From NCBI RefSeq assembly GCF_017104965.1, contig NZ_JAAGPR010000015.1, forward strand, positions 1-64,000: a stretch of DNA of 64,000 bases, given 5' to 3'. The notes under the pieces were generated by a model. The model saw nothing but the letters and a program-made list of their open reading frames with translations. It was not told where the DNA came from and did no database searches. Both the position numbers and the translations under genes were made by a program. Shown here piece by piece: positions 38,649-47,675 of this stretch. This stretch comes from Paraburkholderia sp. Ac-20340 (GTDB lineage: Bacteria; Pseudomonadota; Gammaproteobacteria; Burkholderiales; Burkholderiaceae). Position 1 is the stretch's first letter; each line of letters opens with the position of its first letter.

Positions 38649-39704
38649 TTAAGGCAACACGCTGCGCAGCAAGGCCTGCGCCGACAGATACGCCGGATCG
38701 GCGACCATCTTGTCCCAGCGCATCGCCTTGCCGCGCCCGCGCATCCTGGCGATGCGTCGGGCCGATGCCTTGCGCTCGCGCGACGGCTCTTCGCTGCGCA
38801 GCGCGTCGAGCACCTTCTCGGCCTCGTGCGGCTGGTTGCAGATCAGCACCATGTCGCAGCCCGCTTCCAGCGCGGCGCGCGCGCCTTCGGTCAGCGTGCC
38901 GCCCTGGCGCGCGGCTTCCATCGACAGATCGTCGCTGAAAATCGCGCCCGGGAAGCGCAGGCGCCCGCGCAGGATTTCCTGCACCCAGATGCGCGAGAAA
39001 CCGGCCGGCTTGCTATCGACCTTCGGATAGATCACGTGCCCCGGCATCGCCGCCGCCAGCGACAGGCCGAGCCAGTCATACGGCTGCGCATCTTCGCCGA
39101 GGATCGATTCGAGCGGACGCTCGTCCACCGGCACCGCGACGTGCGAGTCGGCCGTCGCGAAACCGTGACCGGGAAAGTGCTTGCCGCAGTTCGCCATGCC
39201 GGCGAGCGCAAGGCCGTGATTCAGGCTCTTGGCGAGCATCGTGACGACGCGCGGATCGCGATGGAACGCGCGGTCGCCCACCACCTTCGATTGCCCGTAG
39301 CCCAGATCGAGCACCGGCGTAAACGACAGGTCGATGCCGCAGGCGCGCAACTCGGCGGCGAGGATATAACCCACCGCGGTCGCCACCTTGGTCGCGAGCA
39401 GCACGTCCTTGTCCCACAGCGCGCCAAGGCGCCCCATCGCGGGCAGGACGGTGAAGCCGTCGGTGCGAAAACGCTGCACGCGACCGCCTTCGTGATCGAC
39501 GGCGATCAGCAGATCGTCGCGCACGGCGCGGATCGCATCGGTAAGCGCGACCAGCTGGGCGCGGTTTTCGTAGTGGCGCGCGAACAGGATCACGCCGCCG
39601 GTGGAAGGATGCGCGAGACGACGCACGTCGTCATCGTTGAGCGTCGTGCCGACCACGTCGAGCATGACCGGACCGGGAATTCGTTTCATCGATTGTTCGG
39701 GCAT
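38649..39704 (-). CDS. nagZ: Beta-N-acetylhexosaminidase NagZ
   Basis: About 351 aa from the ATG at 39704 (MPEQSMKRIPGPVMLDVVGT); a second ATG 15 bp later is possible. A GH3 enzyme of the cytoplasm that removes GlcNAc from 1,6-anhydro-muropeptides in peptidoglycan recycling. Signatures: HEGGRVQRFR, DLSFTPVLDLGYG, NCGKHFPGHGFATADSHVA with the catalytic-loop histidine, and the nucleophile aspartate in AIFSDDLSMEAA. It is last of the recO-pdxJ-acpS-nagZ series and closed by a strong terminator. Confidence 0.97.
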   Translation of the reverse strand: MPEQSMKRIPGPVMLDVVGTTLNDDDVRRLAHPSTGGVILFARHYENRAQLVALTDAIRAVRDDLLIAVDHEGGRVQRFRTDGFTVLPAMGRLGALWDKDVLLATKVATAVGYILAAELRACGIDLSFTPVLDLGYGQSKVVGDRAFHRDPRVVTMLAKSLNHGLALAGMANCGKHFPGHGFATADSHVAVPVDERPLESILGEDAQPYDWLGLSLAAAMPGHVIYPKVDSKPAGFSRIWVQEILRGRLRFPGAIFSDDLSMEAARQGGTLTEGARAALEAGCDMVLICNQPHEAEKVLDALRSEEPSRERKASARRIARMRGRGKAMRWDKMVADPAYLSAQALLRSVLP

Positions 39705-39786
39705 TAAGAGCACTTCATGGCCACACTTCGAGGCCACATTGGAGCCGCACGCCATGCGCGCGGCGGGAGGGAAACCGGCGTGAAGC

Positions 39787-40194
39787 TCAGGCGCGCGGCT
39801 GGTCCGTTTCGGCGATCACGAACGAGACGGCATAGTCGCGCTCGTCGGTGATCGTCACCTGCGTGGTGATGCCGCGCTCCTCCAGCCAGAGCGCGAGCTC
39901 GCCCGAGGCGACCATGTACGGCTTGCCGCCGGGCGCGTTGAGCGTCTGCACGGCGCGCCAGGTCATCGGCATATGGATGCCCAGACCGATCGCCTTCGAA
40001 AACGCTTCCTTGGCGGAAAAGCGCGTGCACAGATACGCGAGACCGCGCACTTCCGAACGGGCCTTGCGCGCCTGGTAGACCTTGAGTTCGTCGGGGCCGA
40101 GGATGCGCTCGGCGAAGCGTCCGCCGGTGCGCTCCATCGTCGCCGCGACGCGGCTGATCTGGATGATGTCGGTGCCGATGCCGTATATCGCCAT
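39787..40194 (-). CDS. acpS: Holo-[acyl-carrier-protein] synthase AcpS
   Basis: 135 aa. It moves 4'-phosphopantetheine from CoA to serine of AcpP, encoded in the fab cluster of this window (Ser37). Marks: MAIYGIGTDIIQISRV with the Mg-binding aspartate, and RFSAKEAFSKAIGLGI with the catalytic glutamate and lysine. Length is normal. About 70 bp after pdxJ and 80 bp before nagZ; the pdxJ-acpS order is the common proteobacterial one. Confidence 0.97.
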   Translation of the reverse strand: MAIYGIGTDIIQISRVAATMERTGGRFAERILGPDELKVYQARKARSEVRGLAYLCTRFSAKEAFSKAIGLGIHMPMTWRAVQTLNAPGGKPYMVASGELALWLEERGITTQVTITDERDYAVSFVIAETDQPRA

Positions 40195-40262
40195 GCGCTC
40201 CTCGTCCTTTGTTGCGGTGTTTGAAGCAGCGTGCGCGCTTATTGACGCACTTATCGACTCAC

Positions 40263-41030
40263 TTAAGCGCGCGCAGCCGCTACGCGCGCTGCAACCATGA
40301 TCGCCTTCATCTCGCGCACCGCGTTCTCCCAGCCCGCGAAGATCGCATGCGCGACCACGGCGTGACCGATATTGAGTTCGTGGATGCCTTCGATCGCGGC
40401 GATCTGCTGCACGTTGGTGTAGTGCAGGCCGTGACCCGCGTTGACCTTGATGCCCAGCGCGACGCCACAGTTCACGCCCGCCACCACACGCTCGTATTCG
40501 CGCTGCTGTTCGGCGGCTTCGTGCGCTTCGGCGTAACGGCCCGTGTGCAGTTCGATCACCGGAGCGCCGGCGGCCTGCGCGGCGCGGATCTGCGTTTCGT
40601 CCGCATCGATGAAGAGCGACACGCGAATGCCCGCATCGGCCAGTTGACGGCAAGCCGCCGACACGGCCTCGAATTGCCCGGCCACGTCCAGACCGCCTTC
40701 GGTCGTCAGCTCGGCGCGCTTTTCGGGCACGAGACAGACGTCGTGCGGCTTGATCTCGCAGGCGATGTCGAGCATTTCGGCGGTCACCGCGCATTCGAGA
40801 TTCATGCGCGTCTTGAGCAGCGGGCGCAGCTTGCGCACATCGGCATCGACGATATGGCGGCGATCCTCGCGCAGATGCAGCGTGATCGCATCGGCGCCCG
40901 CTTCTTCGGCGAGCAGCGCCGCGCGGATCGGATCGGGATAAGTCGTGCCGCGCGCGTTACGCAGCGTGGCGACGTGGTCGATGTTGATGCCGAGGTCGAT
41001 CACGTTGGGCGAAGTCAGGAAGAAGCTCAT
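40263..41030 (-). CDS. pdxJ: Pyridoxine 5'-phosphate synthase PdxJ
   Basis: 255 aa TIM barrel from the ATG at 41030. It condenses 1-deoxyxylulose-5-phosphate with 3-amino-2-oxopropyl phosphate to give pyridoxine phosphate (DXP-dependent vitamin B6 route). Marks: NVIDLGINIDHVATLRNARG, GADAITLHLREDRRHI, CLVPEKRAELTTEGGLDV, and GHGLHYTNV and ELNIGHAVVAHA at the C-terminus. Its start overlaps the recO stop by 4 bp (ATGA), implying coupling. Confidence 0.98.
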   Translation of the reverse strand: MSFFLTSPNVIDLGINIDHVATLRNARGTTYPDPIRAALLAEEAGADAITLHLREDRRHIVDADVRKLRPLLKTRMNLECAVTAEMLDIACEIKPHDVCLVPEKRAELTTEGGLDVAGQFEAVSAACRQLADAGIRVSLFIDADETQIRAAQAAGAPVIELHTGRYAEAHEAAEQQREYERVVAGVNCGVALGIKVNAGHGLHYTNVQQIAAIEGIHELNIGHAVVAHAIFAGWENAVREMKAIMVAARVAAARA

Positions 41031-42055
41031 AGGTTCTGCAGGTCGATCAGGATCTGGCGCGTCGCGAGCGGCGTGCCGCCAAGGTAAGTGTTCAGCAGGA
41101 AACGCATCAGCGCCTTGCTCTGCGCGACGGTCTGGGGACGATGGTAATCGTCCTCTTCCATGTCGAGCAACGTCTGGCCCGACAACACGGGCCATTGCGC
41201 GGGCCATTCGTCCGAGGCCTCGCGCACGCCACGCTCGGGATCGAACACGTAGCGGCCTTCGGCCACCACGGTCCTGCGATTGACGGTGCGGTTGAGCGCC
41301 AGCGCGTAGCCGGTGTCGCGCAGCAGCACGCGCTCGAACGAACGCAGCACCTGGACGGGCGGCAGATCGTGCGCGAGGCGCGTCAGCGTGACGACGTAGT
41401 GATTGAAAAGCGCGGGATGCGGGTCTTCGCGAGCGAGAAACTTCACGAGCAATTCGTTGACGTAAAACCCGCAGAGCAGCGCGTCGCCCACGAGCGGCAA
41501 CATGCCGCCGACCCATTCGGCGCCGGTGAGCGTGCGCACTTCGCCTTTGCCGGTCCAGTTCAGCGTGAGCGGCTGGAAGGTCTGCAGCACGCCGCGCAGC
41601 GCCGAGTGCGGACGCTTCGCGCCCTTCGCGACCAGCGCGACGCGGCCATGATCGCGCGACAGCACATCGATGATGAGACTGGTTTCGCGATACGGATAGC
41701 TGTGCAGCACGAAGGCCGGCTGCTCGCTCACGCGATAGTCGGATGCCGTGCTGCGCGAGGCGCGCGGCAATTGCGAGCGAGCGGTGGTTTTGCGCGGCGT
41801 GGCGCGGCGTTCGAGCGTGGCGTCGGCGCCTTCGCTCATGTCGCGCTCGCTCGATGCAGGCGAGCGCGTGCGGCGGCTGCGCGTGCCGCTGGTGCTGCTG
41901 TTGCCGATGCTGCTATTGGCACCCGCGCTGTTTGAACTCCCCGAGCGCCGTGCGCGTGCCGCGCCGGCGCCGGGCGATTCGAAATCGGCGTCGTCGGCGC
42001 TCGCGTCGGGCGCGGACCAGCCGTCGTTCAGGGTTCCGGCTTCGCCGTCACTCAT
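41027..42055 (-). CDS. recO: DNA repair protein RecO with long N-terminal extension
   Basis: 342 aa, about 100 longer than E. coli RecO. The conserved part starts around residue 108 (VSEQPAFVLHSYPYRETSLI) and includes GRVALVAKGAKRPHSALRG and FYVNELLVKFLAREDPHPALF. RecO loads RecA onto SSB-coated single strands with RecR. The first about 105 residues are Ser/Ala/Arg-rich, low complexity. Another in-frame ATG at 41839 (MSEGADATLERRATPRKT) would shorten the extension, so the start is uncertain. The typical zinc-binding cysteines of some RecO proteins are not seen. Confidence 0.93.
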   Translation of the reverse strand: MSDGEAGTLNDGWSAPDASADDADFESPGAGAARARRSGSSNSAGANSSIGNSSTSGTRSRRTRSPASSERDMSEGADATLERRATPRKTTARSQLPRASRSTASDYRVSEQPAFVLHSYPYRETSLIIDVLSRDHGRVALVAKGAKRPHSALRGVLQTFQPLTLNWTGKGEVRTLTGAEWVGGMLPLVGDALLCGFYVNELLVKFLAREDPHPALFNHYVVTLTRLAHDLPPVQVLRSFERVLLRDTGYALALNRTVNRRTVVAEGRYVFDPERGVREASDEWPAQWPVLSGQTLLDMEEDDYHRPQTVAQSKALMRFLLNTYLGGTPLATRQILIDLQNL

Positions 42056-42120
42056 GCCCGCTCACTCGCACCTTGAGATTGCTGTCGCTGGATTGCGTTC
42101 TGGGATGAACGGACTACGCG

Positions 42121-43026
42121 TTACTCGTAGCCGTACGCGCGCAAGCCGGCTTCGTTATCGGCCCAGCCGCTCTTCACCTTCACGAAGGTTTCGAGATACA
42201 CCGGACCGTCGAAGAGCTTTTCCATGTCGAGGCGCGCTTCGGTGCTGATCTGCTTGAGCTTGCTGCCCTTCTGGCCGATCACCATGGCCTTCTGGGTATC
42301 GCGCTCGACCAGGATCGTCGCGAAGATACGGCGCAGACGCCCTTCCTGCTCGAATTTTTCGATGACCACGGTGCTCGTGTACGGCAGTTCGTCGCCGGTC
42401 CAGCGGAACACCTTTTCGCGCAGGATTTCAGCGGCGAGGAAACGCTCGCTGCGGTCGGTCAGATCGTCTTCGCCGTAGATTGGCTCGCCTTCGGGCAGAT
42501 ACGGCTTGAGCACCGCCAGCAGACGCTTGATGTCGTCGTTGTTCTTCGCCGACAGCGGCACGATCTCGCGGAATTCGCGCTGCTTCTGCACTTCCTCGAT
42601 AAACGGATAAAGCGTGGCCTTGTCCTTCACGCAATCGATCTTGTTGGCGATCAGGATCGTGGGCGCGCCCGGCGGAATCAGGTCGAGCACCTTTTGATCG
42701 TCGGGACCGAACTTGCCTGCTTCGATCACGAACAGCACGGCATCGACGGAACTCAGCGTCGAGGTCACGGCGCGGTTCAGCGAACGATTGAGCGCCGTGC
42801 TGTGGCGCGTCTGGAAGCCCGGCGTATCGACGAAAATGTACTGCGCGTCTTCGGTCGTATTGATGCCGGTGATGCGGTGGCGCGTGGTCTGCGCCTTGCG
42901 CGAGGTGATGCTGATCTTCTGGCCGACGAGTGCGTTCATCAGCGTGGATTTGCCGACGTTCGGACGGCCGACGATCGCGACCATGCCGCAGCGGAAACCG
43001 GCAGGAGTGGAAATAGGTGCGTTCAT
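42121..43026 (-). CDS. era: GTPase Era
   Basis: 301 aa, normal size. Era binds the 3' end of 16S rRNA and helps 30S maturation. GTPase motifs: G1 GRPNVGKST (about 20-28), G3 DTPGF, G4 NKID, then the C-terminal KH domain with the GQKGSKLKQI signature. It is 54 bp downstream of rnc and 65 bp upstream of recO, the same rnc-era-recO order as E. coli, where RNase III cuts the leader and sets expression of the operon. Confidence 0.98.
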   Translation of the reverse strand: MNAPISTPAGFRCGMVAIVGRPNVGKSTLMNALVGQKISITSRKAQTTRHRITGINTTEDAQYIFVDTPGFQTRHSTALNRSLNRAVTSTLSSVDAVLFVIEAGKFGPDDQKVLDLIPPGAPTILIANKIDCVKDKATLYPFIEEVQKQREFREIVPLSAKNNDDIKRLLAVLKPYLPEGEPIYGEDDLTDRSERFLAAEILREKVFRWTGDELPYTSTVVIEKFEQEGRLRRIFATILVERDTQKAMVIGQKGSKLKQISTEARLDMEKLFDGPVYLETFVKVKSGWADNEAGLRAYGYE

Positions 43027-43080
43027 GATCGGACCGGAGAAATAAAGCGGGGCGCGCGTGGTTCGCGCGCCCGGGTGGAA

Positions 43081-44247
43081 TCAGTGGCCGGCGTCGGCGG
43101 CGCGCACGGGAACGGCCGCGCCGATTTCGGCGCTGGCCTCGGCGGAGCCGGAGGATGCGTTGGACGACGCCTTGTCGTCTTGTGAATCGTGACTGCCGTG
43201 TTGCCCGTGCTGGCTATCGCGGTTGCGCGAGGTGCGCGGCGCGATCGAAGCGGCGGACGGCACAGCGTCGAATTTGTCGGCAGCGGGCTTTTCAAGAATA
43301 GCGCGTTCTGGCTTTTCAGCGCCCCGCTCTGCTGCCTTCTCCTGCACGTGCGCGGCGCGGATCACCGCGAGCGGCGCCGTTTCGGCAGGATTGGCGCCCG
43401 CAGCGGCCGCCGCAGCGGCGCCTGCAACCGTGGTCGGACGCTCGCCGCGCCCACGGCGTTCCGGCGCGCGCAGATCGAGCGCGCCTTGCACGCCCGTTAC
43501 GCCCGGCACGACGTCGATTTCGGCTTTCGGTGCGCGCGCGCCTTTCGAGCGGCGCGGCTTGGCAACCAGCGCGGGCGCGGCAGCCATCACCTCGTCGAGC
43601 GCCTTCTTCGCGGCGGCCTGCTCAGCCGCGCGACGGCTCGCACCCGAGCCCGCAACCTTCACGTCGAGCTTGGGCACCGTGCATTCGACTTCAAACTGCT
43701 GATTGTGCGCCGCACCATGCGTAGCGACCACCGTGTAGGTGGGCAGCGCAATCTTGTGACCTTGCAGATATTCCTGCAGCAGCGTCTTGGCGTCCTTGCC
43801 GAGCGTGCGCGGGTCGATGTGATCGAGGATCGGCACGTACAGGCGCTTGATGACCGTCTGCGCGGCGTCGAAGCCGCCATCGAGGAAGATCGCGCCGAAG
43901 ATTGCTTCGAGCGCATCCGCGAGAATCGACGGACGGCGGAAACCGCCGCTGCGCAATTCGCCCTCGCCCAGACGCAGGCCATCGGCAATATTCAGGGCCT
44001 GAGCAATCTCGTACAGCGACTGCTGTTTGACCAGATTTGCGCGAACGCGCGAAAGATCGCCTTCGTCCAGCTTGCCAAAACGTTGGAACAATAGGGCAGC
44101 CACCGCGCAATTCAGAACCGAATCACCGAGGAATTCGAGGCGTTCGTTATGCGTGGCACTATGACTGCGGTGGGTGAGAGCCTGGCGCAACAATTCCGCA
44201 TTGCGAAATTCATAGCGCAGCCGGCTTTCCAACGGAGATTGGGGCAT
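43081..44247 (-). CDS. rnc: Ribonuclease III with long C-terminal extension
   Basis: 388 aa, against 226 in E. coli. The nuclease domain (about 1-150) has the signature ERLEFLGDSVLNCAVAALLF and the second acidic cluster in ILADALEAIFGAIFLDGG. The double-stranded RNA-binding domain (about 155-225) ends with ASRRAAEQAAAKKALDEV. The remaining roughly 160 residues are Ala/Arg/Glu-rich and probably disordered. Long RNase III tails are known in Burkholderiales. No Shine-Dalgarno precedes the ATG; a 12-bp stem (44264-44299) sits directly before it. Confidence 0.96.
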   Translation of the reverse strand: MPQSPLESRLRYEFRNAELLRQALTHRSHSATHNERLEFLGDSVLNCAVAALLFQRFGKLDEGDLSRVRANLVKQQSLYEIAQALNIADGLRLGEGELRSGGFRRPSILADALEAIFGAIFLDGGFDAAQTVIKRLYVPILDHIDPRTLGKDAKTLLQEYLQGHKIALPTYTVVATHGAAHNQQFEVECTVPKLDVKVAGSGASRRAAEQAAAKKALDEVMAAAPALVAKPRRSKGARAPKAEIDVVPGVTGVQGALDLRAPERRGRGERPTTVAGAAAAAAAGANPAETAPLAVIRAAHVQEKAAERGAEKPERAILEKPAADKFDAVPSAASIAPRTSRNRDSQHGQHGSHDSQDDKASSNASSGSAEASAEIGAAVPVRAADAGH

Positions 44248-44263
44248 GGGGAGAGTATAACGC

Positions 44264-44299
44264 GCCCGCCGCCCCCGGCGAAAACGCGGGGCGGCGGGC
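44264..44299 (-). promoter_or_regulatory. Stable stem in the rnc leader
   Basis: Minus strand GCCCGCCGCCCC pairs perfectly with GGGGCGGCGGGC around a 12-nt loop, 16 nt before the rnc ATG. In E. coli RNase III represses itself by cutting a stem in its own leader; this stem is a candidate for the same control. It has no following U tract, so it is not a terminator. Confidence 0.55.
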
Positions 44300-44400
44300 G
44301 AAAAACCGTGATGAAGCGGCGTTGCCGCGGGTTCTTCAAGTAGCGCGCGAAGATGCGTTGCGCGTAGCAGTCACGCTGCACGCGCAGATCGCATCCTGCG

Positions 44401-45297
44401 TTACTCGAACGAACCGATGCGCTTCAGGCTGCTGAAGTTCATCCAGATGAAGAACGCGCGACCGACAACGTTCGCGTCGGGCACGAAGCCCCAGTAGCGG
44501 CTGTCCGCGCTGTTGTCGCGATTGTCGCCCATCATGAAGTAGTGGCCTGCGGGCACCTTGCAGATCACACCGCGTGCGTTGTACTGGCAGTTGTCGCGAT
44601 ACGGATAATCATCCGCGCCGACGACGAACGGCGGCACCGCCGGGTTGTTCAGGATGTTGTTCTTGCGGCCGTTGCCGAGATCTTCCGTGAACTGCTTCGC
44701 GTAACCGATGCGCTCTTCGTCGAAGAAGTCGGCTTGCGGCGTTTCAGGCACCGGCTGGCCGTTGATCGTGAGCTGCTTGTCCTGATACGCAACCACATCG
44801 CCCGGCAGACCGATCACACGCTTGATGTAATCGACCGACTCGTCCTTCGGATAGCGGAACACCACCACGTCGCCGCGCTCGAGCGCACGGCCATGCGTGA
44901 TCTTCGTGTTGGTGATCGGCAGGCGAATGCCGTATTCGAACTTGTTCACGAGGATGAAGTCGCCCACCAGCAGCGTCGGCACCATCGAACCCGAGGGAAT
45001 CTTGAACGGCTCGACGACAAACGAACGCACGAGGAACACGACCAGGATGACCGGGAAGAAGCTCGCCGTGTATTCGAGCCACCACGGCTGACGCAGCTTT
45101 TCGTTACGCAGGTTCTGGCGCGTAACCGGTGCGTTTTCGTCGGCGAAACGCTCGCCTACGCGTTCCTGCTGCCGGTCGAATTCGGCGACCGCCGCATCGG
45201 CGGCGAGGCGCCGGCGCGGCATGAAAACCAGCTTGTCTGCAACCCACGCGATGCCCGTCAAGATGACGAGCACAAAAAGGATCAGCGCAAAATTCAT
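44401..45297 (-). CDS. lepB: Signal peptidase I LepB
   Basis: 298 aa. It removes signal peptides from exported proteins in the inner membrane. Two membrane segments: residues about 2-20 (FALILFVLVILTGIAWVAD) and about 77-97 (YTASFFPVILVVFLVRSFVV). Catalytic serine in IPSGSMVPTLLVGD and lysine in SVDYIKRVIGLPGDVV; the C-terminal box GDNRDNSADSRYWGFVP is complete. It is 21 bp after lepA, the normal lepA-lepB pair. Substrates in this window include PstS and MucD; lipoproteins such as MltD use signal peptidase II instead. Confidence 0.98.
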   Translation of the reverse strand: MNFALILFVLVILTGIAWVADKLVFMPRRRLAADAAVAEFDRQQERVGERFADENAPVTRQNLRNEKLRQPWWLEYTASFFPVILVVFLVRSFVVEPFKIPSGSMVPTLLVGDFILVNKFEYGIRLPITNTKITHGRALERGDVVVFRYPKDESVDYIKRVIGLPGDVVAYQDKQLTINGQPVPETPQADFFDEERIGYAKQFTEDLGNGRKNNILNNPAVPPFVVGADDYPYRDNCQYNARGVICKVPAGHYFMMGDNRDNSADSRYWGFVPDANVVGRAFFIWMNFSSLKRIGSFE

Positions 45298-45318
45298 GTA
45301 GTGGTCCGTTGTTCGGGC

Positions 45319-47112
45319 TTATTTGTCTTCGACGCGCAGAATCGCAAGGAACGCTTCCTGCGGAATTTCCACAGTACCCACCTGCTTCATCCGCTTCTTG
45401 CCTTCTTTCTGCTTTTCGAGGAGCTTCTTCTTACGCGAGATGTCGCCGCCATAACACTTGGCCAGCACGTTCTTGCGCAATGCCTTGATGTTTTCACGCG
45501 CGATGATGTGCGCGCCGATCGCGGCCTGGATCGCCACGTCGTACATCTGGCGCGGAATGATTTCGCGCATCTTCGCCGCCACTTCGCGGCCGCGGTATTG
45601 CGACTGCGAACGGTGCACGATGATGGACAGCGCATCGACCTTCTCGCTGTTGATCAGCATGTCGACCTTCACGACGTCCGCGTTGCGGTATTCCTTGAAC
45701 TCGTAGTCCATCGACGCATAGCCGCGCGACACCGACTTCAGACGATCGAAGAAGTCGAGCACGATTTCCGCCATGGGGATTTCGTACGTGAGCTGCACCT
45801 GACGGCCGTGGTACTGCATGTTGATCTGGCTGCCGCGCTTCTGCGTACAGAGCGTGATCACCGAACCCACATAGTCCTGCGGCATGTACAGGTTCACGGT
45901 CACGATCGGCTCGCGGATTTCAGCGATGCGCGAAGGCTCCGGCATCTTCGCCGGATTCTCGACCTTGATCAGCGTGCCGTCGGCCTGGACGACTTCGTAC
46001 ACCACGGTCGGCGCCGTCGTGATGAGGTCCATGTCGAACTCGCGCTCGAGACGCTCCTGCACGATTTCCATGTGCAGAAGACCCAGGAAGCCGCAGCGGA
46101 AGCCGAAGCCCAGCGCCTGCGACACTTCCGGCTCGTATTGCAGCGAAGCGTCGTTCAGCTTGAGCTTTTCGAGCGATTCGCGCAGCGCGTCGTACTGGTT
46201 GGCTTCGACCGGATAGAGACCCGCGAACACCTGCGGCTTCACTTCCTTGAAGCCCGGCAGCGGTTCCGGCGCGGGACGGTTCACGAGCGTGACGGTGTCG
46301 CCCACCTTGGTGGCGGCGAGTTCCTTGATGCCCGCGATGATGAAGCCCACCTGCCCCGCCGACAGCGATTCCAGGTTGCGCGACTTCGGCGCGAACACGC
46401 CGACGTGCTCGACCGGATACTGCGCGCCGGTGGCCATCAGCTTGATCTTGTCCTTCGGACGCAGCGTGCCGTTGACGATACGCACGAGCATGACCACGCC
46501 GACGTAGTTGTCGAACCACGAGTCGATGATCAGCGCCTGCAGCGGCGCTTCCGGGTCGCCCTTGGGCGGCGGCACATTGGCGATGATCGATTCGAGCACG
46601 TCCTCCACGCCGAGGCCGGTCTTCGCGCTACAGCGCGTGGCGTCGGTCGCGTCGATGCCGATCACGTCCTCGATTTCCTCGATGGCGTTTTCGGGATTGG
46701 CGGCGGGCAGGTCGATCTTGTTGAGCACCGGCACGACTTCCACGCCGAGTTCGATCGCCGTGTAGCAGTTCGCCACGGTCTGCGCTTCCACGCCCTGGCT
46801 GGCATCGACGACGAGCAGCGCGCCTTCGCACGCCGACAGCGAGCGGCTGACTTCGTAGGAGAAGTCGACGTGGCCCGGCGTGTCGATCAGGTTCAGGTTG
46901 TAGACCTTGCCGTCACGTGCCTTGTACGTGAGGGCCGCGGTCTGCGCCTTGATCGTGATGCCGCGCTCGCGCTCGAGATCCATCGAGTCGAGCACCTGCG
47001 CTTCCATTTCGCGGTCGGACAAGCCGCCACACAGCTGGATGATGCGATCGGCGAGCGTCGACTTGCCATGGTCGATGTGCGCAATGATCGAGAAGTTACG
47101 AATATGATCCAT
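45319..47112 (-). CDS. lepA: Elongation factor 4 (LepA)
   Basis: 597 aa ribosome-binding GTPase that promotes back-translocation or 30S assembly under stress. G1 HIDHGKSTLADRII (about 12-25), switch region RERGITIKAQ, G3 DTPGHVDF, G4 NKIDLP. The C-terminal LepA-specific domain ends YGGDISRKKKLLEKQKEGKK. First gene of the lepA-lepB-rnc-era-recO-pdxJ-acpS-nagZ series. An intrinsic terminator ends only 18 nt before the ATG (see 47130-47163). Protein is complete and unremarkable. Confidence 0.98.
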   Translation of the reverse strand: MDHIRNFSIIAHIDHGKSTLADRIIQLCGGLSDREMEAQVLDSMDLERERGITIKAQTAALTYKARDGKVYNLNLIDTPGHVDFSYEVSRSLSACEGALLVVDASQGVEAQTVANCYTAIELGVEVVPVLNKIDLPAANPENAIEEIEDVIGIDATDATRCSAKTGLGVEDVLESIIANVPPPKGDPEAPLQALIIDSWFDNYVGVVMLVRIVNGTLRPKDKIKLMATGAQYPVEHVGVFAPKSRNLESLSAGQVGFIIAGIKELAATKVGDTVTLVNRPAPEPLPGFKEVKPQVFAGLYPVEANQYDALRESLEKLKLNDASLQYEPEVSQALGFGFRCGFLGLLHMEIVQERLEREFDMDLITTAPTVVYEVVQADGTLIKVENPAKMPEPSRIAEIREPIVTVNLYMPQDYVGSVITLCTQKRGSQINMQYHGRQVQLTYEIPMAEIVLDFFDRLKSVSRGYASMDYEFKEYRNADVVKVDMLINSEKVDALSIIVHRSQSQYRGREVAAKMREIIPRQMYDVAIQAAIGAHIIARENIKALRKNVLAKCYGGDISRKKKLLEKQKEGKKRMKQVGTVEIPQEAFLAILRVEDK

Positions 47113-47129
47113 TCAGTACCGATCAAGCG

Positions 47130-47163
47130 AAAAAGGCGCGCCCCAACGATAGCTGGGCACGCC
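47130..47163 (-). terminator. Terminator in the lepA leader
   Basis: Minus strand GGCGTGCCC pairs with GGGCGCGCC (9 bp, one G-U), then TTTTT. The U tract ends 18 nt before the lepA ATG and about 120 bp after the glutaredoxin gene. It may end the rpoE-mucD transcript or attenuate lepA. Confidence 0.8.
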
Positions 47164-47287
47164 TCGTAAACAGATGAAAAACCGAACTATTTTAGCCGAA
47201 AAGGGGTGTCAAGGGCGAACCGCGCTGTGAAGTCTTGCAGCGCATGTCCGATATGACGACTTTCGTGGCGGGATCGACAGCGTGCTG

Positions 47288-47629
47288 TCAGGTTCCGCTC
47301 GGCGGCTTCTTCGGTACGTAGGGGGTGTCGGCGCTCAGGCCCAGCGTGGCGCGCACGCGCGCCTCGTCGAGCCGGTAGCGGCACAGTTCGATGCCGTCGC
47401 AGACCAGCACCGGCACGAGTTCGTCATACCGCGCGACGAGTTCGGGGTCGGAATCGACATCGATGACATCGAGACGCGCACCCGCCGCTACCGCCAGCGG
47501 TTCGAGCGCCTCTCGCATTTCTTCGCAGAGATGACACCATGCCCGGCCGTACAGCACCAGATGCGCGCTGGCGCGCGAGACCGCGCGCGGCTGGGTAGCG
47601 GTCGAAGTGCGCATCGGTGTGGTGGGCAT
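47288..47629 (-). CDS. Glutaredoxin-family protein
   Basis: 113 aa. The core LVLYGRAWCHLCEEMREALE has a redox CxxC (CHLC) after the first beta strand, and LDVIDVDSDPELVARYDELV, VPVLVCDGIELC completes the thioredoxin fold with the cis-proline. It resembles the DUF836/YwbO-like glutaredoxin family found next to mucD-lepA in Burkholderiales. The first 20 residues are Thr/Ala/Arg-rich and may be a late-start artefact. Probably a cytoplasmic disulfide reductase; partner unknown. Confidence 0.88.
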   Translation of the reverse strand: MPTTPMRTSTATQPRAVSRASAHLVLYGRAWCHLCEEMREALEPLAVAAGARLDVIDVDSDPELVARYDELVPVLVCDGIELCRYRLDEARVRATLGLSADTPYVPKKPPSGT

Positions 47630-47675
47630 GATGTTGTCTCGCTTATTTCTGCTTGCAGCCGTTTAACGCCGCGGT

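Noticed and set aside
44542..47169. Open frame of 875 codons opposite lepB and lepA
   Set aside because: Runs across two real, well-conserved genes and their spacer. Composition is that of a complementary frame.
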